A DNA stretch of 64,000 bases, from NCBI RefSeq assembly GCF_039595395.1, contig NZ_JBCNLP010000001.1, positions 3,968,001-4,032,000 on the forward strand, in the 5' to 3' direction. Source of the stretch: Novosphingobium sp. GTDB lineage: Bacteria; Pseudomonadota; Alphaproteobacteria; Sphingomonadales; Sphingomonadaceae. Positions 6,900-16,259 of the stretch are shown here, in pieces; the stretch's first letter is position 1; every line of letters begins with the position of its first letter. The notes under the pieces were generated by a model that saw only the letters and a list, made by a program, of their open reading frames with translations, did no database searches and had not been told where the DNA came from. The translations under genes were made by a program, and so were the position numbers.

Positions 6900-7880
6900 T
6901 TAATCGTGCTTGCGATGCTCGCCCTTCACCCAGCGCACCGTGCCGCTGCTGGCGCGCATCACCACGCTTTCGGTGGTCATGGTCCCGCCGCGACGATGCT
7001 TCACACCCGAAAGCAGCGAACCGTCGGTGACGCCGGTGGCGGCAAAGATGCAGTCGCCCTTGGCCAGTTCCTCAAGCTGATAGATCTTGTTCAGGTCCTC
7101 GATGCCCCATTTGCGGGCGCGGGCCTTCTCATCCTCATTGCGGAACAGCAGGCGCCCATTGAACTGACCGCCCACGCAGCGCAGGGCCGCCGCCGCCAGC
7201 ACGCCCTCGGGCGCGCCGCCGCTGCCCATATAGATGTCGATGCCGGTGTCCTCATCGGTGGTGGCGATCACGCCCGCCACATCGCCATCGGGGATGAGCT
7301 GAATGCCGCAACCGATGCCACGCAGCTCCTCGATCAGCGCGGCATGGCGCGGACGGTCAAGCACGCAGACGATGATCTCGTCGGGCTTCACGCCCTTGGC
7401 TGCGGCCACCGCCTGCACATTTTCGGTGGGCGTCCTGTCGAGGCTGATGATGCCCTTGGGATAGTTGGGGCCGACCGCCAGCTTGTCCATATAGACGTCC
7501 GGCGCGTTGAGCAGATTGCCCTCTTCCGCGCAGGCCAGCACGGCCAGAGCGTTGGGACCGGCCTTGGCGGTGATGGTCGTGCCCTCCAGCGGGTCGAGCG
7601 CGATGTCGATCTTGGGCCCCACACCCTGCGCCGCGCCGACCTTCTCGCCGATGAAGAGCATCGGGGCCTCGTCACGCTCGCCCTCGCCGATCACCACCGT
7701 GCCGTCCATATAGAGCTCGTTGAGCGCGGCGCGCATCGCCTCCACGGCGGCGGCATCGGCGGCCTTCTCGTCACCCCGGCCGATCAGCTTGGCGGCGGAG
7801 ATCGCCGCGGCCTCGGTCACCCGCACCATTTCGAGCACGAGAACGCGGTCGAGAACCTTGCTGGCCGGAGTTGAGGTCAT
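6900..7880 (-). CDS. glpX: Class II fructose-1,6-bisphosphatase
   Basis: Hydrolyses fructose 1,6-bisphosphate (often also sedoheptulose 1,7-bisphosphate) in gluconeogenesis. The 326-residue product has the GlpX motifs GEGERDEAPM (65-74) and LDPLEGT (95-101), plus the GSGGAPEGVLAAAALRC block near residue 220. The ATG at 7880 starts MTSTPASKVLDRVLVLEMVR, which matches other GlpX starts; upstream codons do not look coding. It lies downstream of hom, separated by the hom terminator. Gluconeogenic capacity fits the glyoxylate shunt genes later in the window. Confidence 0.95.
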   Translation of the reverse strand: MTSTPASKVLDRVLVLEMVRVTEAAAISAAKLIGRGDEKAADAAAVEAMRAALNELYMDGTVVIGEGERDEAPMLFIGEKVGAAQGVGPKIDIALDPLEGTTITAKAGPNALAVLACAEEGNLLNAPDVYMDKLAVGPNYPKGIISLDRTPTENVQAVAAAKGVKPDEIIVCVLDRPRHAALIEELRGIGCGIQLIPDGDVAGVIATTDEDTGIDIYMGSGGAPEGVLAAAALRCVGGQFNGRLLFRNEDEKARARKWGIEDLNKIYQLEELAKGDCIFAATGVTDGSLLSGVKHRRGGTMTTESVVMRASSGTVRWVKGEHRKHD

Positions 7881-8041
7881 ATCTTTCGGAATCCTTTGCG
7901 ATTGATGCCCTTGTAGGGCCATTTTCTTGACAGATCGGACCAAAACCGCGCCCGGAACTGCTATGAATACCTATGCGGCGGCTCACTTAGCCATCGAGAC
8001 CCCATTTGTCGAGCCAATGCCGCACGGGAGGATGACGCACG

Positions 8042-8076
8042 AAAAAGGGCGGTTGAAGGCATCCCCTCACCCGCCC
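8042..8076 (-). terminator. Intrinsic terminator after hom
   Basis: On the minus strand GGGCGG pairs with CCGCCC (8076-8071 and 8052-8047) around a loop containing a small AGG/CCT pairing, followed by five T. It lies 25 bases past the hom stop. The remaining gap to glpX shows no further gene. Confidence 0.65.
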
Positions 8077-8100
8077 CGTTTTCCCGGCGCTTTCGCGCGA

Positions 8101-9459
8101 TCAGTCGTTGAGGATATGCAGCACCAGCGGCGGCTGGGTCAGGCTGGTCGAACCATCGAGCAGCGCCAGCGCCTTGGTCACCGCCGCCTCCGGCCCTTCA
8201 TGCGTGACCATCGCCACCAGCACGCCATCGTCCGCCGCATGGCCTTTCTGGATCAGGCTTTCGATGGAGACACCTGCATCGCGCATCGCGGCGGTGATCT
8301 CGGCCAGCACGCCGGGACGATCCGCGACGATAAAGCGGATGTAGCTGCGGCCCGAACGATGGTCCGCCGGGGCCGGCGCCATCGCCTCCAGCTCGGCGAC
8401 CGAGATCGAGAAGCTCATGTCCGCCTCAAAGCCGGTGTCCATGCCGCGCGCGATGTCGATGATGTCGGCCACCACGGCGCTGGCGGTGGGGCCATCGCCC
8501 GCGCCCGCGCCCTGGAACAGCAGACGGCCCGAGAAATTGCCCTCGACCACCACCGCATTGGTGGCGCCATCGACATGGGCCAGCAGATTGTCGCGCGGCA
8601 CCAGATGCGGTTGCACGCGCTGGAACAACCGTGCCTTGCCGTTCGGCCCCACATCGCTCTCGGCCATGCCGATCAGGCGGATGATGTAGCCCAGTGCCTC
8701 GGCCTCGGCGATATCCGCCGCCGAGATGCGGCTGATCCCGCTGGTGTCGACCGAGGCGAAATCGATCTGCGACCCAAAGGCGATCGCCGAGAGGATCGAG
8801 AGCTTGTGCGCCGCATCGGTCCCCTCGATGTCGAAGGTGGGATCGGCCTCGGCATAGCCCTTTTTCTGGGCCTCGCTCAGCACATCGGCGAAGCTGCGGC
8901 CCGTGTCCTCCATGGTCGAGAGGATATAATTGCAGGTGCCGTTGAGGATGCCATAGATCCGCTCGACCTTGTTGGCCGCCGCACCCTCACGCAAGCCCTT
9001 GATGACCGGGATGCCGCCCGCCACCGCCGCCTCGAAACGCAGCGCCACGCCCTTGGCCTCGGCGGTGCCCGCCAGCTCCATGCCATGATGCGCGATCATC
9101 GCCTTGTTCGCGGTGACCAGCGCCTTGCCATGCTTGATGGCATTGCGCGCCAGAGTCAGCGCCGGGCCGTCCGAGCCGCCCACCAGCTCGACCACCACAT
9201 CGACATCCTCACGGGCGGCCATGGCCGTCATGTCGTCTTCCCACGCGAAGCGCGAAAGATCGACGCCGCGATCCTTGCTGCGGTCGCGCGCGCTGATGGC
9301 GGTAATCTGCACCGGTCTGCCCGCCCGCCGCGCAATCAGGTCGGCGTTGGCCTCCACCAGACGAATGACGCCCGCGCCCACCGTGCCCAGCCCGGCCAGC
9401 GCAATGCGCAGCGGCGGACGGCGAGTGGAAGCAACGGCAGCATTGGTCAGGTCGGACAT
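8101..9459 (-). CDS. hom: Homoserine dehydrogenase
   Basis: Reduces aspartate semialdehyde to homoserine, the branch point to Thr, Met and Ile. The 452 residues comprise an N-terminal Rossmann domain (GLGTVGAGV at 23-31), the catalytic and dimerisation region with GILNGTCNYILS and KKGYAEADPTFDIEG, and a C-terminal ACT domain (about 365-440, beginning near YIRFIVADRPGVLAEITAAM). The ACT domain usually gives feedback control by threonine. Upstream are a dispersed hairpin element and the promoter region; a terminator follows. Confidence 0.96.
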   Translation of the reverse strand: MSDLTNAAVASTRRPPLRIALAGLGTVGAGVIRLVEANADLIARRAGRPVQITAISARDRSKDRGVDLSRFAWEDDMTAMAAREDVDVVVELVGGSDGPALTLARNAIKHGKALVTANKAMIAHHGMELAGTAEAKGVALRFEAAVAGGIPVIKGLREGAAANKVERIYGILNGTCNYILSTMEDTGRSFADVLSEAQKKGYAEADPTFDIEGTDAAHKLSILSAIAFGSQIDFASVDTSGISRISAADIAEAEALGYIIRLIGMAESDVGPNGKARLFQRVQPHLVPRDNLLAHVDGATNAVVVEGNFSGRLLFQGAGAGDGPTASAVVADIIDIARGMDTGFEADMSFSISVAELEAMAPAPADHRSGRSYIRFIVADRPGVLAEITAAMRDAGVSIESLIQKGHAADDGVLVAMVTHEGPEAAVTKALALLDGSTSLTQPPLVLHILND

Positions 9460-9554
9460 GGTATCCCCTTTGGTTTCAGGGGTGGGCCCTAATCGTCCGG
9501 GGCTGGGTTCGCAATGTTATAGTTTCTTGGGAGGGTGCAAGAAGGAAGCAAAGT

Positions 9555-9781
9555 TGCGAGGGGGTTACCCCCTCGCGCTCCCATGACGTCTTCCGACGAT
9601 TGGGCAGTGGCTCCCGGTCGTGGCGCATAACTCTCCAACAGCGCAACGAAAAGGCGCCGCAGGCAAAAAACCCCGGCGCCCTCTATCGTTTGAAAGCCTG
9701 CGGCGCAGCAAACTTTGCGCAAGGCCGAACCCGAAGCACAACGCAGACATTAAAGGGAGCGCGAGGGCGATGGCCCTCGCA
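9555..9781 (+). repeat. Dispersed hairpin element, copy 2 (full)
   Basis: Left hairpin GCGAGGGGG-TTA-CCCCCTCGC; the shared block GCTCCCATGACGTCTTCCGA; an inner inverted pair GGCGCCGCAGGC / GCCTGCGGCGC around 9653-9708; the block ACGCAGACATTAAAGGGAGC; and a right hairpin GCGAGGGC-GATG-GCCCTCGC. A purine-rich tract precedes it and a pyrimidine-rich tract follows. It lies between tandem minus-strand genes, upstream of hom. No gene is seen in the 339-base gap. Confidence 0.93.
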
Positions 9782-9798
9782 CTTATCCCTTCAACTCC

Positions 9799-10647
9799 TT
9801 AATGCCCCCGAGCCCGCTCACACGGCCCCAGATCGTGAAGGATATTCTCGTAATCGACGGCAGCCTGCACCCGGTCGTCATTGTTGTCCGAGACATTCAC
9901 CCCATTCGGCAGCGAGCGGGGCAGTCCGCAGGCCAGACGATACCAGGGCAACGTATCGGGCACGGGCGGGCGACCGCGCGCATCGACCACCTCGGAGAAG
10001 GAAACGCTCCAGTTCGTCGGCTGGCCGGGCTTGTGAAGCACCGTGATCGTCGCGGGCTGACCGTTGGCGGTGGAGAGGAACAGTTGCGTCTCGCCCTCGC
10101 CCACCAGATTGCCGGGCTCGAACAGCGCCTGGGTCACGCCATTGATGCGCGGCGGGGCGTCGCTGGCACCCAGTTCGCTGAGCAGCGAGCGGACCCGCAC
10201 ATCGAGATCCTGATTCCAGATCAGTTGGGCGTCGGGCGCGACAAGCTGCACCTCATCCGACCCGGCCTTGCCTCGGGCGAAGAGCAGCACCGACAGCTTC
10301 TTGTAAGGCGGCACCTTGCCCTTGGGGCCCAGTGGCACATCGGCCAGATAGCGGATTAGCATGCCCTGCGGCACCATGCCGCGCAACGCGCCCGAAGCGA
10401 CCGCCTCGACATAGAGCCGTCCCCAGCCGGGACGCACATCGGGCGCGCGGGCGGCGGGCAGCAGATCGGCGTTGCGAATCTCAGCGCGGATCACCAGCGG
10501 GGCCGAATCAGCCAGATCGACAAGGTCGGCGTAATGCAGCGCGGGAGCGGCAGGCGGCGGCGCGGCTAGGGCATTTGCCCCATGCGGCTGAATCAGCGCC
10601 AAAACGCCCGCCAGAGCGGCCAGACCAGTCCACCGCGACATTCCCAT
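9799..10647 (-). CDS. Secreted protein of unknown function
   Basis: A 282-residue protein that I do not recognise. Residues 1-27 (MGMSRWTGLAALAGVLALIQ and a following small-residue stretch to ANA-LA) look like a Sec signal peptide, so the protein is probably periplasmic. The body alternates short hydrophobic strands and contains LVIRAEIRNADLL and WYRLACGLPRSLPNG; two cysteines near the C-terminus (one in RLACGLP, one in LGPCERARGH) could form a disulphide. The ATG at 10647 follows GGAG with nine-base spacing; an upstream TTG is possible. It stands alone between tonB and hom. Confidence 0.7.
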   Translation of the reverse strand: MGMSRWTGLAALAGVLALIQPHGANALAAPPPAAPALHYADLVDLADSAPLVIRAEIRNADLLPAARAPDVRPGWGRLYVEAVASGALRGMVPQGMLIRYLADVPLGPKGKVPPYKKLSVLLFARGKAGSDEVQLVAPDAQLIWNQDLDVRVRSLLSELGASDAPPRINGVTQALFEPGNLVGEGETQLFLSTANGQPATITVLHKPGQPTNWSVSFSEVVDARGRPPVPDTLPWYRLACGLPRSLPNGVNVSDNNDDRVQAAVDYENILHDLGPCERARGH

Positions 10648-10871
10648 GCAAGGCAACTCCAGTATTATCAGGAAATTAGCACCTTCGGCCCTGACTAGAC
10701 CACAGGGTGGTCGGCCAGCAAGAGCCGATCCTATATGAATTTTCTCTTAAGGCCACGCCCTAGCCGATTAAGGCGTTGCACGAGCCGACCGGGCCGGTTA
10801 AAGCACCGGTAATCAGGGGCCAGCCGATAACAAGGCCCATATATGCCATGTCCGCCAAGTCGCAAGGTGTT

Positions 10872-10886
10872 GCCTTGCAGCAAGGC
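10872..10886. promoter_or_regulatory. Palindrome in the long tonB upstream region
   Basis: GCCTTGC-A-GCAAGGC is a perfect 7-1-7 palindrome 140 bases before tonB. A second one, AAAAAC-A-GTTTTT, lies at 10923-10935. The 379-base gap from 10648 to 11026 holds no gene; these sites are operator candidates for the tonB operon. Neither resembles the standard Fur box. Confidence 0.3.
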
Positions 10887-11026
10887 GGAATATTGCATTT
10901 CCGGAAACTTCCGGCAGGGTGGAAAAACAGTTTTTTGCCATGGATGCGCACAGGGACATTCAGCCCTGCGCGTGCACATGGCTGCGCCGGGATATTCCCG
11001 GGGTTGTGATGGAGTGATGCGTCTGA

Positions 11027-11689
11027 ATGGCCTACGCTGATCAACAGATGAGCGGTAATCGTATTACCGCGCTTGTCATCGTTGCCTTGATTCACGTCGC
11101 AATCGGCTATGCTCTGATCTCCGGTCTTGCCTACGAAGGTATCAAGGCCGTGGTGAAGAAAGTGACCACTGTGGACGTCAAGGAAGAGAAAAAACCGGAG
11201 CCGCCGCCGCCGCCTCCCAAGCAGGATACGCCGCCGCCGCCCATCGTGGCGCCGCCGCCGCCTGTGAACGTGAACGTGACGCCGCCTCCGATCCAGACGG
11301 TTCTGACACCGCCGCCGCCGGCTCCGCCGCCGCCGCCGGTGCTCATTGCCGCGCCTCCGGCTCCGCCGCCGCCGCCGGCCCCCAAGGGTCCTGCCACGCA
11401 GGCTCAGCCCAAGGGCGATCCCAGTCAGTGGGTGACGCCTGAGGACTATCCCTCGGGTCCGCTGCGCGAGGGCGCTCAGGGTGTGACCGGCTTCCGCGTC
11501 ACCATCGACGCGAGCGGCAAGGTCTCGGGTTGCGAGGTCACCAGTTCGAGCGGCAATGACCAGCTCGACAAGGCGACCTGCCAGTATGTGACGCGCCGCG
11601 CGCGTTTCAAGCCGGCAGCAGATCCCGATGGCCACGCCATGGCCGGCAGCTATGCCAGCCGCGTGAAGTGGGTCGTCCCCAAGGACTGA
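11027..11689 (+). CDS. tonB: Energy transducer TonB
   Basis: Spans the periplasm and couples the ExbB/ExbD proton motor to TonB-dependent outer-membrane receptors. The 220 residues show a short cytoplasmic N-terminus, one membrane anchor (about 13-33), a long proline-rich spacer (about 57-125, with KKPEP then many PPPP runs) and a C-terminal TonB domain with GFRVTIDASGKVSGCEVTSS and a final VKWVVPKD. It is the first gene of tonB-exbB-exbD-exbD and would serve the TonB-dependent receptor at 45.9 kb, among others. Confidence 0.95.
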   Translation: MAYADQQMSGNRITALVIVALIHVAIGYALISGLAYEGIKAVVKKVTTVDVKEEKKPEPPPPPPKQDTPPPPIVAPPPPVNVNVTPPPIQTVLTPPPPAPPPPPVLIAAPPAPPPPPAPKGPATQAQPKGDPSQWVTPEDYPSGPLREGAQGVTGFRVTIDASGKVSGCEVTSSSGNDQLDKATCQYVTRRARFKPAADPDGHAMAGSYASRVKWVVPKD

Positions 11690-11772
11690 TTTCTTCTTCC
11701 CAAAACGACGGGCACCATCAGGCACGCCTGTCGGTCTACATTAATCAATTTCTCGCTTGAGAGGACTTTCGC

Positions 11773-12537
11773 ATGCTTACTCAGATCCTGGCCGCTGGCG
11801 AAACCGCCCCCCAGAACAAGTTCGGCTTCATGGAAGCCATGCAGCAGGGCGGCGCCCTGTCGTGGACCATCGTTACCATTCTGGCGATCTTCTCCTTCGG
11901 TTCGTTCTTCATCCTGTTCACCAAGTGGAACGATCAGGCCAAGATTTTCCGTCAGCTCAACGGTCTGGGTGCTTTCTGGAAGGCCCCCACCCTGAAGGAC
12001 GGCGTTGCCAAGCTCGAGAAGAACAGCGCCGTGCGCGATCTGGTCGAAGCCGGTCTGACCGCTGAAGAGCAGCACTCGAAGCTGGTCGACGCCCTGGAAG
12101 CCCATGACTGGCTGCACGGCTCGCTGGCCCGCACCGAGGGCGGCATCAACGCCTATCTGGCTCGCGGCCTGCCCTTCCTCGCCACCGTGGGTTCGACCTC
12201 GCCTTTCGTGGGTCTGTTCGGTACCGTGGTCGGCATCTACCGCGCCCTGATCGCCATCGGCATCGCCGGTTCGGCCTCGATCGACAAGGTTGCCGGTCCC
12301 GTCGGTGAAGCTCTGATCATGACCGCCATCGGTCTGCTCGTGGCCGTTCCCGCCGTGCTCGCCTACAACTTCCTGATGAGCCGCAACAAGCGCATCGCCG
12401 AGCTGCTGTCGAACTTCTCGAACGACATTCTGGCCTACATCAACTCGAAGGGCACCATCAAGCCGGCTGCTGCCGCTGCTGTTGCCCCCAAGGCTGCTCC
12501 GGCTCCGGCCGCTGCCAAGCCCGTCGCGAAGGCCTAA
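11773..12537 (+). CDS. exbB: MotA/TolQ/ExbB proton channel family protein
   Basis: An inner-membrane subunit that forms the pentameric stator around ExbD and powers TonB. The 254 residues contain a first membrane segment around 30-52 (TIVTILAIFSFGSFFILF), a cytoplasmic helical region, and two conserved helices with LPFLATVGSTSPFVGLFGTV and AGPVGEALIMTAIGLLVAVP. The C-terminal tail is rich in Ala, Pro and Lys. It follows tonB by 83 bases and precedes two exbD genes, separated from them by a hairpin. Confidence 0.95.
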   Translation: MLTQILAAGETAPQNKFGFMEAMQQGGALSWTIVTILAIFSFGSFFILFTKWNDQAKIFRQLNGLGAFWKAPTLKDGVAKLEKNSAVRDLVEAGLTAEEQHSKLVDALEAHDWLHGSLARTEGGINAYLARGLPFLATVGSTSPFVGLFGTVVGIYRALIAIGIAGSASIDKVAGPVGEALIMTAIGLLVAVPAVLAYNFLMSRNKRIAELLSNFSNDILAYINSKGTIKPAAAAAVAPKAAPAPAAAKPVAKA

Positions 12538-12553
12538 GGCTGTATGACGTAAC

Positions 12554-12580
12554 GTGATCGGATCTCCCTGATCCGATCAC
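12554..12580 (+). terminator. Hairpin between exbB and exbD without a U tract
   Basis: GTGATCGGATC (12554-12564) pairs perfectly with GATCCGATCAC (12570-12580). No T run follows, so it is more likely a partial attenuator or a 3' stabiliser for the tonB-exbB message than a full terminator. That would fit the need for more ExbB than ExbD. Confidence 0.5.
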
Positions 12581-12673
12581 GGTTCAGGCGGGCGGGGCGG
12601 CTTAGGCAGCATGCGGCCTCCCGCTCCTCCCCCTTCCCCTCCGGGGGATCATGCAAGAACAGGATAAAATCCC

Positions 12674-13207
<534 letters not shown>

Positions 13208-13261
13208 CCATTCGGTCGGCCCACAGACGACGATCTGACTGGGCCGCCTGATTAAGGAGTA

Positions 13262-13726
13262 ATGCTCATGGCTATGTCAGCCGGAAGCGCCGAAGGCGAA
13301 CCGATGAGCGAAATGAACACGACGCCGTTGATCGACGTCATGCTCGTGCTGCTCATCATGTTCATCATTACCATCCCGGTGGCCACCCATGCGGTGAACA
13401 TCGATCTGCCCGGACCTCCGCCGCCCAACGCGGTGAAGCCCCCGGTTGACCCTGTGAAGAACAAGGTCGTGCTGACCGCCGATGACCACATCGTGTGGAA
13501 CGGCACCCAGATCGACGAAAGCGTTCTGGCGGCCAACCTGCAGACCTCGACTCAGATGAACCCTGAGCCCGAGCTGCAGTACCAGCCCGACGCCCAGGCC
13601 GGTTACGACCTGGCGGCTCACACGCTGAACCTGATCAAGGCTTCGGGTGTGACCAAGTTCGGTTTTGTCGGTAACGAGCATTTTGCGACGTTCGGCAAGG
13701 CACCGGGTGCCCCCAAGGCTCAGTAA
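13262..13726 (+). CDS. exbD: ExbD/TolR-family biopolymer transporter (second copy)
   Basis: A 154-residue paralogue of the preceding gene, with MSEMNTTPLIDVMLVLLIMF in the single membrane helix and the conserved proton-carrying aspartate. The periplasmic domain is of ordinary length and lacks the insert and cysteines of the first copy. It is separated from the first copy by 54 bases and is the last gene of the operon, followed by a strong terminator. Confidence 0.93.
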   Translation: MLMAMSAGSAEGEPMSEMNTTPLIDVMLVLLIMFIITIPVATHAVNIDLPGPPPPNAVKPPVDPVKNKVVLTADDHIVWNGTQIDESVLAANLQTSTQMNPEPELQYQPDAQAGYDLAAHTLNLIKASGVTKFGFVGNEHFATFGKAPGAPKAQ

Positions 13727-13753
13727 GCCTCAGGCACTTGATAAACGGATTGA

Positions 13754-13783
13754 GGGGCGGAGAAATCCGCCCCTTTTTCTTTG
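13754..13783 (+). terminator. Strong intrinsic terminator of the tonB-exb operon
   Basis: GGGGCGGA-GAAA-TCCGCCCC followed by TTTTTCTTT, 28 bases after the second exbD stop. A perfect eight-base stem with a GNRA-like loop. Confidence 0.92.
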
Positions 13784-13823
13784 GGTGAAGAGGAAGGCCC
13801 GTCAGGCCCCTACCCCATCGCCC

Positions 13824-16259
13824 CTACCCCATCGCGACTGCGGCCAGTTCCTCGGCCTCCAGCAGCAGCGCATCATCGGCGGCGCCAGCAGGCAGGCTCT
13901 CGCGCCCGATCATGCAGAGCACCGGCACCGCCAGCGGCGAGACCTGCTCCAGCACCTCATGCACCAGCCCCTGTTGAGCGCGCACCAGCGTATCGGCCAC
14001 GCGGGCCACATCGGTCATCCGCGCGCGGGCATCGGCCCAGGCGGCATCGAGCAGCAGATGGTCGGGCTCATAACGGCGCAAAACGTCATAGATGAGGTCG
14101 GTCGAGAAGCTGACCTGCCGCCCGGTCTTGCGGGTGCCGGGAATCTGGCGCTCGATCAGTCCGGCGATCACCGCCACCTCGCGAAAGGCGCGGCGCAGCA
14201 GATAGGAATCCTGCACCCAGGCGACGAACTCATCGGTCAGGATTTCCGGCGAGAGCAGCGCGGCGGGATCGGTGACCGGCTTCAGCCCCCAGACCGCCAG
14301 CGCATAATCATTGGCCACAAAACCCAGCGGCGACAGGCCTTGCGTCGCCATGCGCCGTGTCAGCAGCATGCCGATCGACTGGTTCGCGGGCCAGCCGTCG
14401 AAGGTGTAGAACACGCTGTAGAAGCGGCCCTGATGGGGAAAGCTTTCCACCAGCAGGCTGCCGGGATCGGGCAGGCGTGACTTGCGCTGCTGCACCTCCA
14501 GCCATTGGCGGACATCCTCGGGGAACTCGCGCCAGCGCGCGGGGTCATGCAGCAACTCCTGCACCCGCCCGGCCAGATGGCTGCTGATCGGGATGCGCGC
14601 GCCCATATAGCTGGGGATCGCCCCGGCCTTGCGTGAGGCCCGCACCACCAGCGCGCCATCGGCCAGCCCCTCCACCTCCAGATCGAGCCCGGCGAAGCGA
14701 AAGGTGCTGCCGGGGCCAAGCTGGGCGGCGAACTCCTCCTCCACCCGGCCCAACGCCTTGCCGTTGCGGAAGCGCACCTCGATCATCTCGGCATCGACGA
14801 TGATCCCGGCGTTCAAGCGATGCCGCCCGGCCATGTCGGGGTGCGACAGACGATACCAGCCGGGCCTACCCTCGGGCACGATGCGGCGGAAGCGGTCATA
14901 GGCCGTCAGCGCATAACCGCCATGGCCGATGAAATGCAGCACGCGGTCCCACTCGGTCTCACCCACCCAGCCATAGGGTTCGGCCTGACGAATCTCGGCA
15001 TGCAAGGCCGAGGCCTCGAAAGGCCCGGCGCAGGCAACATTCATCACATGCTGGGCCAGCACATCCAGCGCCCCGGCGCGAAAGGGCTCGCCATCGCGCT
15101 CGCCCGCCGCAACGGCATCGCGGGCCGCCATGGCTTCGAGAAATTCGAAACGGTTGCCCGGCACCAGCAGGGCGCGGCTCGGTTCGTCCAACCGGTGGTT
15201 GGCGCGGCCCACCCGCTGCAGCAGCCGCGAGGACCCCTTGGGCGCCCCCATCTGGATCACCAGATCGACATCGCCCCAATCCACCCCCAGATCGAGGCTG
15301 GCCGTGCAGACCAGCGCCCTCAACCGCCCCTGCGCCATGGCCTCCTCGACCTTGGCGCGGGCTTCCTTCCCCAGCGAGCCATGGTGGATGCCGATGGGCA
15401 GGTTCTCCTCATTCACATCCCAGAGGAGCTGAAAGATATATTCCGCCAGAAAGCGCGTGTTGGTGAAGACCAGCGTGGTGCGATGCGCGCGGATCGCCGC
15501 CATGATCTGCGGCACTGCCCAGGCGGCGGCATGGCCGCTCCACGGGATGCGGGCACCTTCGGGGAGCATCACCTCGACCTGAGCCGGAGCGCCGGGGTCG
15601 CCCAGCACCAGCGTTACATCCTCGCGCCTGCCGTTGGGGGCCAGCCAGCCGCGATAGGCCTCCGGATCGGCCAGCGTGGCGGAGAGGCCCAGGCGGCGCA
15701 TCTGAGGCGCCAGAGACTGGATGCGTGCCAAGGTCAGCGCCAGCAAGTCGCCGCGCTTGCCTTGCGCGAAGGCATGGATCTCGTCGACCACAAGCTGCTT
15801 CAAGGTGGAGAACAGCTCTGCGCTTTCAGGATAGCTGATCAGCAGCGCGAGCGATTCCGGCGTGGTCAACAGCACATGGGGCGGATTGCTGCGCTGGCGG
15901 GCCTTGCGTTCGGAGGAGGTGTCGCCGCTGCGCGTTTCGATCCGCAGGTCCAGCCCCAGATCCTCGACCGGCCTCATCAGCCCGCGCCGCACATCCTGCG
16001 CCAGGGCCTTGAGCGGCGACACATAGATGGTGTGCAGACCCTCGCCGATCCGCCCCTCGACGGCATCGGCCAGCGTGGGGAGGAAACCGGCCAGCGTCTT
16101 GCCCGATCCGGTGTCGGCCATCAGCAGGGCATGGGAACCGCCGCCCGCCGCCGCCAGCATCTCCAGCTGATGGCGCCGCACCTGCCAGCCGCGCCCGGCA
16201 AACCATGCCGCCAGCGCTTCGGGCAGAGCGGGCCGCAAGCCGGGAGGGGGCAGGCTCAC
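13824..16259 (-). CDS. Lhr-like (ligase-associated) DEXH-box DNA helicase
   Basis: An 811-residue superfamily 2 helicase, full length for the ligase-associated Lhr-like group linked to DNA-damage repair. Walker A is DTGSGKT at 49-55, followed by a DEIH box (VVDEIHAFAQGKRGD), motif III LSATL, and motif VI in QRVGRANHRLDEPSR. The C-terminal 400 residues are typical of Lhr and hold the DUF-like winged-helix region. It starts with GTG, overlapping the phosphomannomutase stop (GTGA). The usual partners (ATP-dependent ligase, nuclease, phosphoesterase) are not next to it here. Confidence 0.92.
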   Translation of the reverse strand: MSLPPPGLRPALPEALAAWFAGRGWQVRRHQLEMLAAAGGGSHALLMADTGSGKTLAGFLPTLADAVEGRIGEGLHTIYVSPLKALAQDVRRGLMRPVEDLGLDLRIETRSGDTSSERKARQRSNPPHVLLTTPESLALLISYPESAELFSTLKQLVVDEIHAFAQGKRGDLLALTLARIQSLAPQMRRLGLSATLADPEAYRGWLAPNGRREDVTLVLGDPGAPAQVEVMLPEGARIPWSGHAAAWAVPQIMAAIRAHRTTLVFTNTRFLAEYIFQLLWDVNEENLPIGIHHGSLGKEARAKVEEAMAQGRLRALVCTASLDLGVDWGDVDLVIQMGAPKGSSRLLQRVGRANHRLDEPSRALLVPGNRFEFLEAMAARDAVAAGERDGEPFRAGALDVLAQHVMNVACAGPFEASALHAEIRQAEPYGWVGETEWDRVLHFIGHGGYALTAYDRFRRIVPEGRPGWYRLSHPDMAGRHRLNAGIIVDAEMIEVRFRNGKALGRVEEEFAAQLGPGSTFRFAGLDLEVEGLADGALVVRASRKAGAIPSYMGARIPISSHLAGRVQELLHDPARWREFPEDVRQWLEVQQRKSRLPDPGSLLVESFPHQGRFYSVFYTFDGWPANQSIGMLLTRRMATQGLSPLGFVANDYALAVWGLKPVTDPAALLSPEILTDEFVAWVQDSYLLRRAFREVAVIAGLIERQIPGTRKTGRQVSFSTDLIYDVLRRYEPDHLLLDAAWADARARMTDVARVADTLVRAQQGLVHEVLEQVSPLAVPVLCMIGRESLPAGAADDALLLEAEELAAVAMG